NCBI GenBank assembly: GCA_023213315.1
Contig: JAKCPI010004975.1
Location: 1-64,000, forward strand
Direction of reading: 5' to 3'
Length of the DNA stretch: 64,000 bases
Source: Euborellia annulipes
Taxonomy: Eukaryota > Arthropoda > Insecta > Dermaptera > Anisolabididae
A program made the position numbers and the translations under genes. Positions 21,659-64,000 of the stretch are shown here, piece after piece. The notes under the pieces are model-generated. The model did not search any database. It was not told the DNA's origin and was given only the letters and a program-made list of their open reading frames with translations. The stretch's first letter is position 1. Every line of letters begins with the position of its first letter.

Positions 21659-23108
21659 TTAGGAGGGAAAATATGTCTCCTTCCTCCCGGAGAATATTAT
21701 TTCTTTGGGTGGCATCTTTTGCCTCAATTAGCTTGATAACCAGAGCTATTAACTGTTGGAACATGATTACTATGCTTGAGATGTTAAATTGTTGCTGAGG
21801 TTGGGTTTGCAATGTGTCTTGTTTTACGTTGTTAAAGTTATTGTCTCTATTGTTGGATTTAGAGGATTGTCTTGGCCAGGTTGGCGCCACTTGTGGACTG
21901 CTTACATGTTGGGACTGGATGTTAATTGCCTGATTAGATTTTGAATTTAATTTTGGAAAATTATTTTCGTCTTTTTTAAAAGTGATAGCTTCCTGAGGCT
22001 TTAGACTGTTTCTACTTTTTGTTGAAATGAAATCAAGATAGTTTGTTCGGACCTGACATCTAGGGTCATTTGCCAAATGTCCAAGGCCGCAGTTTGCACA
22101 GGTGTAGCTTGTTGCGTTGCACATTTCATGCTTGTGGCCCTGGGAACATTTTAGACACCTCTCCTTTAGGAAGCAGTTTATGCTTATATGCCCGTAAGCT
22201 TGGCATTTGAAGCATTGGATTAGTGGCCTGTTAGCTTTGTATCTCTCCCACGTAATTCTTGTGTAGCATAACGTTTTTACATTGCATATGTTTTTTATCT
22301 CTGTCTCCTGGGAAAATTTTAATATGAAAATGGGTATTTTTATTTTTGTTCCTTTTTTGGTAAGCTGAGTGATACTTATTGGATGATGCCCTAATTCTTT
22401 AAGCTCCTCCAAAATTTCATCAGGAGTTACAGAGCTATGAAGCCCTTTCAACGTGATTTTAAAGGGGATTTCGTTTTTGAGTCCAAAAGTGTAAAATTCC
22501 AACTTATTTTCTTTTAATAAATTTAAAATAATTTTATAGTCTTCTACTGTTTGTGTTTTAATTTGTGTTTTTTCCTGTTTTTCATTAGATGTGCATTTTA
22601 CGTCTAATTGATTTTTAATTTTTGATTTAATAACCCTAAAGAAATTTGTGGCATTTTGTCTGAGATTTTTTATTATTATTGGCGGTGGTTTGAAATTTCT
22701 ATTATTTACTTTTTTATCTGGCTCTGAAATTTGCGTGATACATGAAAAGGAGTCAAATTCTTGTTCTGTGTCGCTAATGATTTCAAATCGGTTGGACACA
22801 TCTACGCTATACACGGAGCCTTCCTCTTCCGAGCATGGCATGAGCTTGCTTGGGCGTGCCTGGATTGGAGGGGGGCTACTTGAGGTTTTACGTCTTTTTT
22901 TTGAGTTGATTTTTGAATTAGGTGTAGAGTGAGGGCTGCTTGGTAGCTCTGTACTCACGGTTTTTGAAGAAGATGGAGCTCCTGTTTGAATTGGCGTCTT
23001 ATTTAGCGTGGTCTTGGAAGTGGGAGGCTTCTGAGGGCTCGTTTTCTTCCTTACAGCGGCTACTAGAGGAGCCTCATTGGCTGCGGGCTTCTTGCCCCGG
23101 GCTGGCAT
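21645..23108 (-). CDS. LINE ORF1: gag-like zinc-knuckle protein, 487 aa
   Basis: Nucleic-acid-binding partner of ORF2. The N-terminal ~110 residues are Lys/Pro/Ser-rich and probably disordered. Residues ~205-290 match the region that precedes the knuckles in Jockey and I element gags (HSSVTPDEILEELKELGHHP). Three cysteine knuckles follow at about 300-355: CFKCQAYGHISINC, CLKCSQGHKHEMC and CANCGLGHLANDPRC. The frame is complete from ATG 23108 to the stop at 21645. Confidence 0.92.
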   Translation of the reverse strand: MPARGKKPAANEAPLVAAVRKKTSPQKPPTSKTTLNKTPIQTGAPSSSKTVSTELPSSPHSTPNSKINSKKRRKTSSSPPPIQARPSKLMPCSEEEGSVYSVDVSNRFEIISDTEQEFDSFSCITQISEPDKKVNNRNFKPPPIIIKNLRQNATNFFRVIKSKIKNQLDVKCTSNEKQEKTQIKTQTVEDYKIILNLLKENKLEFYTFGLKNEIPFKITLKGLHSSVTPDEILEELKELGHHPISITQLTKKGTKIKIPIFILKFSQETEIKNICNVKTLCYTRITWERYKANRPLIQCFKCQAYGHISINCFLKERCLKCSQGHKHEMCNATSYTCANCGLGHLANDPRCQVRTNYLDFISTKSRNSLKPQEAITFKKDENNFPKLNSKSNQAINIQSQHVSSPQVAPTWPRQSSKSNNRDNNFNNVKQDTLQTQPQQQFNISSIVIMFQQLIALVIKLIEAKDATQRNNILREEGDIFSLLNGQP

Positions 23109-23508
23109 TCTTGGAGTAAATTTTTCCCAATATTATATATTTTAAGTATAATTGATAATAAAATAGAACTAATAAACACAAAATAGTAAATTTAAACAAA
23201 CTAACTCACGACTTTTATCTATTTGAAGCAGGAGAAAATTTTTTTTCAATGTTTGTAAACACGATCACGGCCTATCGATCCTTTCTTTTAAAAAAAAAAA
23301 ATAAAAAATTTATTTATATAATAATTTTTATTATTTTTCATTTGCGGGATTTAATCAATTTTAAGCAGGCTTTAATTTTTTATAAAGCATAACAAAAATC
23401 AATTCTTTTCAATGGGAAAATTCTGAATTTTCTCGAATTTTTTGCGTTTTTTAATTATTTTTTTTTATTTTTTTTTTTTTTTAAGCTAGAGAAAATTATT
23501 ATATTTTT

Positions 23509-23654
23509 ACTTTCTCTTACCAGTATATATGTAATATATATATAGAGAGAAAGTATTGGATTCATGTCAAAAATTCGATGTCGAGATTTTGACGGATCTT
23601 CACGTTTTGAGGTCCCCTGAATCCAAAAAACTGGTTTTCGCGACATGGTCTGTC

Positions 23655-23692
<38 letters not shown>

Positions 23693-24177
23693 CGATTTTA
23701 AGCATGAAGGAATTGAGCTAGGAGGTTGAAATTTTATATTTAAGTTAAATACCTCCCGGGACCGGAAAAAATAAGCTTTTAATCAAAATCGGCCAAAGAG
23801 TACTAGTACTTTACTGATGTACTTTTTCAGTTTTTTTCGGATTTTCTCAAAATTCGCTCTAACGATTTTGATTAAAATTCAAAAATCAATTATTTTTTAG
23901 ATGCTCTTTCAAATGTATATTCTCGTTTTGCCCTCAAAATTGTTTGAAGCACACTTTACTCTTGTGCTTCATAGGAAAGATAGGAGAAATGGTTGCCATG
24001 GTAACAAAATATAAATATTTTCCCATGTTTATAATTTTGACATCTTAAATTTCTAATATATTGGCGGAAACTAAATATATTTCGACACGAAAAATCTGGT
24101 GTGACAAGCACAGAACACAAATTTCGATTACCGAAGGTAAGAGAAAGGTGTGTGCTGTGCGCCAGTCACACCAGATT
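23509..24177 (-). repeat. family A repeat (inverted pair, right)
   Basis: Inverted relative to 18021-18708 and closely similar over the full length. It contains a GT microsatellite at 23660-23690. A further family A terminal hairpin (actttatcttaccc ... gagaaagt) abuts it at 24183-24232. Confidence 0.78.
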
Positions 24178-24539
24178 TTTTTTACTTTATCTTACCCTAT
24201 ATATGAAATATACTGTATATAGTGAGAAAGTATTGTTTGTATTATAGAGCTTAAATATCTAGTCATGGCTTGGGTCCAATGGGGGGGTTTGAACCCCCAA
24301 ATCCCCCCCCGTGGCTACGCCTATGATATTAGCTACCAATTAATTTATTATAATAGGGATGAAATCTAGCGAAAAGCTATTTTAAGAAATCTGATTCAAA
24401 AGTAATACAAATACAGTAATTTTAAAATTTTGTTAATAATAATAATAATTTTTATTCAAATGGAGAAATTTGATGGCTGTGATAATTTAGGAATGTGAAG
24501 GCAGCCAGCCAGCATAGAATACACATTTTTTTTTTTTTT

Positions 24540-24740
24540 TTATAAATTTCGTCGACTTTTCGGGAACGAATCATTCCCATTCTCAGGAGAATAATTCATG
24601 AGTAGGTGGATACATAGCGGTTCATACAAATTTCTATTATATTTTTGTATTCACCTAAGATATTCTAGTACTTTTATCCTCCCGAGGATGGGAATGGTGA
24701 GTTCCCGAAATGTTGACGAAATTTATAAAATAAATTTATT
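24540..24740. repeat. foldback with paired hammerhead-like motifs
   Basis: ataaatttcgtcgacttttc at the left matches the inverse of gaaatgttgacgaaatttat at the right. Motifs: minus 24554-24586, with GGGAA/UUCCC stem, and plus 24683-24714, also GGGAA/UUCCC. The first loop differs while the stem is kept. Confidence 0.75.
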
Positions 24741-24779
24741 ATCTTATTCTGGCTTCCTTCTCTTCCGTCATTAGAGTCA

Positions 24780-24960
24780 GATCTTACGCGTTGTGGTTAC
24801 ACTGAGGAGTACCTTTCATGGGAATAATACATAGGTGGGTTCCCGTTTCCTTCCTCAGGAGGAGGCACCTCATATAGAGGTAGATTTAAACTCGGATTCT
24901 CTTCAACTCAGGATTATAAGCTTAACAGTTTTATCCCCTCGGCTAATCGCCTCAAAAATT
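24780..24960 (-). mobile_element. tRNA-like SINE (family N)
   Basis: On the minus strand gccgaggggataaaactgtt resembles an A-box region and gagtttaaatc a B box. A related copy is at 27215-27350 (ataagcttaactgctttatc, gagttcaaatcc), and a remnant at 52880-52930. Confidence 0.6.
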
Positions 24961-25167
24961 TTTATTACAGATGCGAAAGATGTTTGCAATTGTCGGATTT
25001 AAAAAATATGATTTTTTATTAGATAGTTACTATTTATACGAGACTCTAGAAATAAGACAAATTTTTCATGTCAGTGTATTTTTGACCTGATTCTCTCTCA
25101 TATTCTCTTCAGGCGCCTCTATTCATACGAGATGGCAATGTGTCTTTGAGAATATAATATTAGCGCC

Positions 25168-25199
25168 CTGATGAAGATTTAATTTAACATCGAAATGTT
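25168..25199 (+). ncRNA. solitary hammerhead-like motif
   Basis: ctgatgaagatttaattt then aacatcgaaatgtt; GAU/AUC can close the hairpin and the core bases are kept. Confidence 0.45.
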
Positions 25200-25237
25200 A
25201 TTTTATTTTAAGAAAAGATTATATATTTATAAAATCT

Positions 25238-25426
25238 ATTTCCAATTGAGGCCTTCAGCGCCAGAACGGGAACGGACCCACATTTCACTTTTTTGGTTCT
25301 ACATGTGCTGAAATCTAGCGATAAAAATGAGAAGGTTGCTTAATATTTTTTAAAATATAAGTTATAAAACCAAAAAATTGAAATGTGGGTTTAAGTCGTT
25401 CTGGCGCTGAATGCCTCAATCGTGAG
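25238..25426. repeat. inverted repeat in ace-1 3' region
   Basis: About 60 bp at 25238-25300 (beginning caattgaggccttcagcgcc) recur inverted at 25366-25426. On the gene strand the pair would form a hairpin in the presumptive 3' UTR. It may be a small foldback element. Confidence 0.7.
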
Positions 25427-25484
25427 TGTAAAGAAGAAGTGTTTACAAACACCATGTAGGGTATGTAGGCAGTAGTCCCAGTGA

Positions 25485-25598
25485 TTAGGGCGTAGAGGAA
25501 GGCTGCGAGAGGAGCGAAGAGGCTAGTAGCCCGGCGGTGGCAGCTACGACGACGGCAATGACTGCGGCGGCGATAGCAGCCAGCAGGGCCGCCGGCCA
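25485..25598 (-). other. hydrophobic open frame directly after the ace-1 TAG
   Basis: In the same frame as exon 7, 37 codons follow the TAG before a TAA at 25487-25485. They read WPAALLAAIAAAVIAVVV and continue hydrophobic for about ten more residues, ending SQPSSTP. This looks like a transmembrane or GPI-attachment signal. Stop readthrough, a nonsense change in this copy, or a base error are all possible. Confidence 0.5.
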
Positions 25599-63113
<37,515 letters not shown>

Positions 63114-64000
63114 CTACCGACCGAAAAAAAAAACAACTCTCAACTTGTCTATTTTATATTCAATATTAATTACTAACAACAGTAGTGTCTATGTGTCTTG
63201 TTACTCTACCTGACTATAATTGACTCTACCTATTTTATAATAAGCTTATAAAATAAATTTTATTGAGGGACCTTAGTTTAGTTTCAAGTTGCCGTTCCCA
63301 GACGGCAGACATGGAACCAGGGGATTGAACCTCCGTCCCTAAAATAATTTTTTTCTTTTTGGGGAAGAAAGAATATTCGGTCATTTTTGGAATCTGGAGG
63401 AAAATTCATTTCTTCAAAAAGGGGGAATGGTGAGAACACTAGGTTTTTGGATTTAATGAGGATTGCTCCTTCTTTCTCAGCCATCCTACCCACGCTTCTC
63501 GGCAGTTCCTGAGTTACCCTGTCGGAGTTATCTCCATTTTTAAGGCACTTAGGCCACAAATTAAGCCCCTTGCGTGAGATTTTCTCCCACTTTCCTATCC
63601 TAAGAGGAAACTTCGGCATTGTTGAATTATTTACTGTAAGCTGGATTCGAGCTCGAGTTATGTTGAAACATCGGATCCGTAGTCCGAAGCTCATCCGGCT
63701 TAGCCATTTGTCTTCTTGGTGAGTACAAAAAATATTGTTAATTATGGTAAATTACAACTCCACAGAATGTGAAATAAAAAGGATTCGTATGTGCTAAGGC
63801 AATAAAATTATTGTGGAGTTGTTTGTAATTTACCAATAATAAGGTTTTTAGTGTCCTCGCCATTTCTTCTTTTGAAAAAATAAATTTATATCATCGGGAT
63901 GCGCCATTATTTAATAATTATTTTTCAATAAAATAACAGATATCATAGAACTAACGGAGATGCAGGCTAAATAAATATCAAGTTGTATTTTAACAATGGG
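63114..64000. other. 5' side of ace-1 exon 1: SINE copy and small hairpin
   Basis: 63270-63715 is a diverged family L SINE on the minus strand (atggctaagccgg, gagctcgaatcc) with an unrelated ~250 bp in its middle. 63744-63830 carries an inverted pair (ggtaaattacaactccaca against tgtggagttg). No upstream ace-1 exon or promoter was recognised. Confidence 0.55.

Larger units (their letters stand above)
18720..23300 (-). mobile_element. Jockey-clade non-LTR retrotransposon, apparently intact ORFs
   Basis: ORF1 (23108-21645) and ORF2 (21658-18980) overlap by 14 bases in different frames. The 5' UTR is about 23109-23300 and the 3' UTR about 18979-18720, both estimates. The absence of an RNase H domain after the reverse transcriptase, the WNANG-type endonuclease start and the zinc-knuckle ORF1 fit the Jockey clade. 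Target duplications were not identified because both flanks are low-complexity. Confidence 0.85.
17709..24325. mobile_element. 6.6-kb nested hAT-like insertion
   Basis: cataggcgtagcc at the left end and ggctacgcctatg at the right end are inverted repeats, flanked by exact atattagc duplications (17701-17708, 24326-24333). This pairs the two ends as one original insertion. The contents are two inverted family A repeats (18021-18708, 23509-24177) and a Jockey LINE between them, so the hAT-like element itself is probably well under 1 kb. Confidence 0.82.

Overview
This is a piece of a eukaryotic, almost certainly arthropod, nuclear genome. It is AT-rich, full of T/A and G/C homopolymer tracts, and crowded with transposable elements. 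The one host gene I can support is an acetylcholinesterase of the arthropod ace-1 class on the minus strand. I read seven coding exons between 63113 and 25599, joined by GT-AG junctions in phase, with introns of 182 bp to 15.1 kb. The catalytic Ser, Glu and His, the choline-site Trp and the oxyanion-hole glycines are all present. An upstream exon carrying the signal peptide is probably missing from the window. The clade beyond arthropod (crustacean, chelicerate or insect) cannot be settled from this sequence.

Layout: 1-17700 holds no host gene. It contains hAT-type MITEs with exact 8-bp target duplications, TTAA-flanked MITEs, SINE fragments, a broken mariner transposase (2650-3640) and several inverted-repeat elements. 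17709-24325 is one nested insertion: a hAT-like element with its 8-bp duplication preserved at both ends, containing two inverted copies of a ~0.7 kb repeat (family A) and, between them, an apparently intact Jockey-clade LINE (ORF1 gag plus ORF2 endonuclease/reverse transcriptase). 25.2-63.1 kb is the ace-1 gene, whose introns hold most of the remaining elements. Among them are stacked SINE/TIR/hAT insertions (45.8-48.5 kb) and a 3.5 kb palindrome of two Penelope-like elements (56934-60420) with a 14-bp target duplication.

The most interesting pattern is a short motif, CTGAWGA + variable hairpin + CGAAAC/T, that recurs some twenty times. The hairpin sequence differs from copy to copy but stays base-paired (GGUUUU/AAAACC, GGACAAA/UUUUGUCC, GACAC/GUGUC, GGGAA/UUCCC and others). 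This matches the core of hammerhead ribozymes known from Penelope-like elements. Where motifs occur in pairs, the left one is always on the minus strand and the right one on the plus strand, as at the two ends of the Penelope palindrome. I infer that a series of small foldback elements here are remnants or non-autonomous relatives of head-to-head Penelope dimers.

A second point of interest is the last ace-1 exon. The predicted reading frame stops at a TAG, but the same frame continues for 37 codons that encode a strongly hydrophobic segment of the kind expected at a GPI-anchored acetylcholinesterase C-terminus.

All calls come from reading the sequence by eye. Repeat boundaries without a stated target duplication are approximate by several bases, and family names A to M are local labels, not database names.
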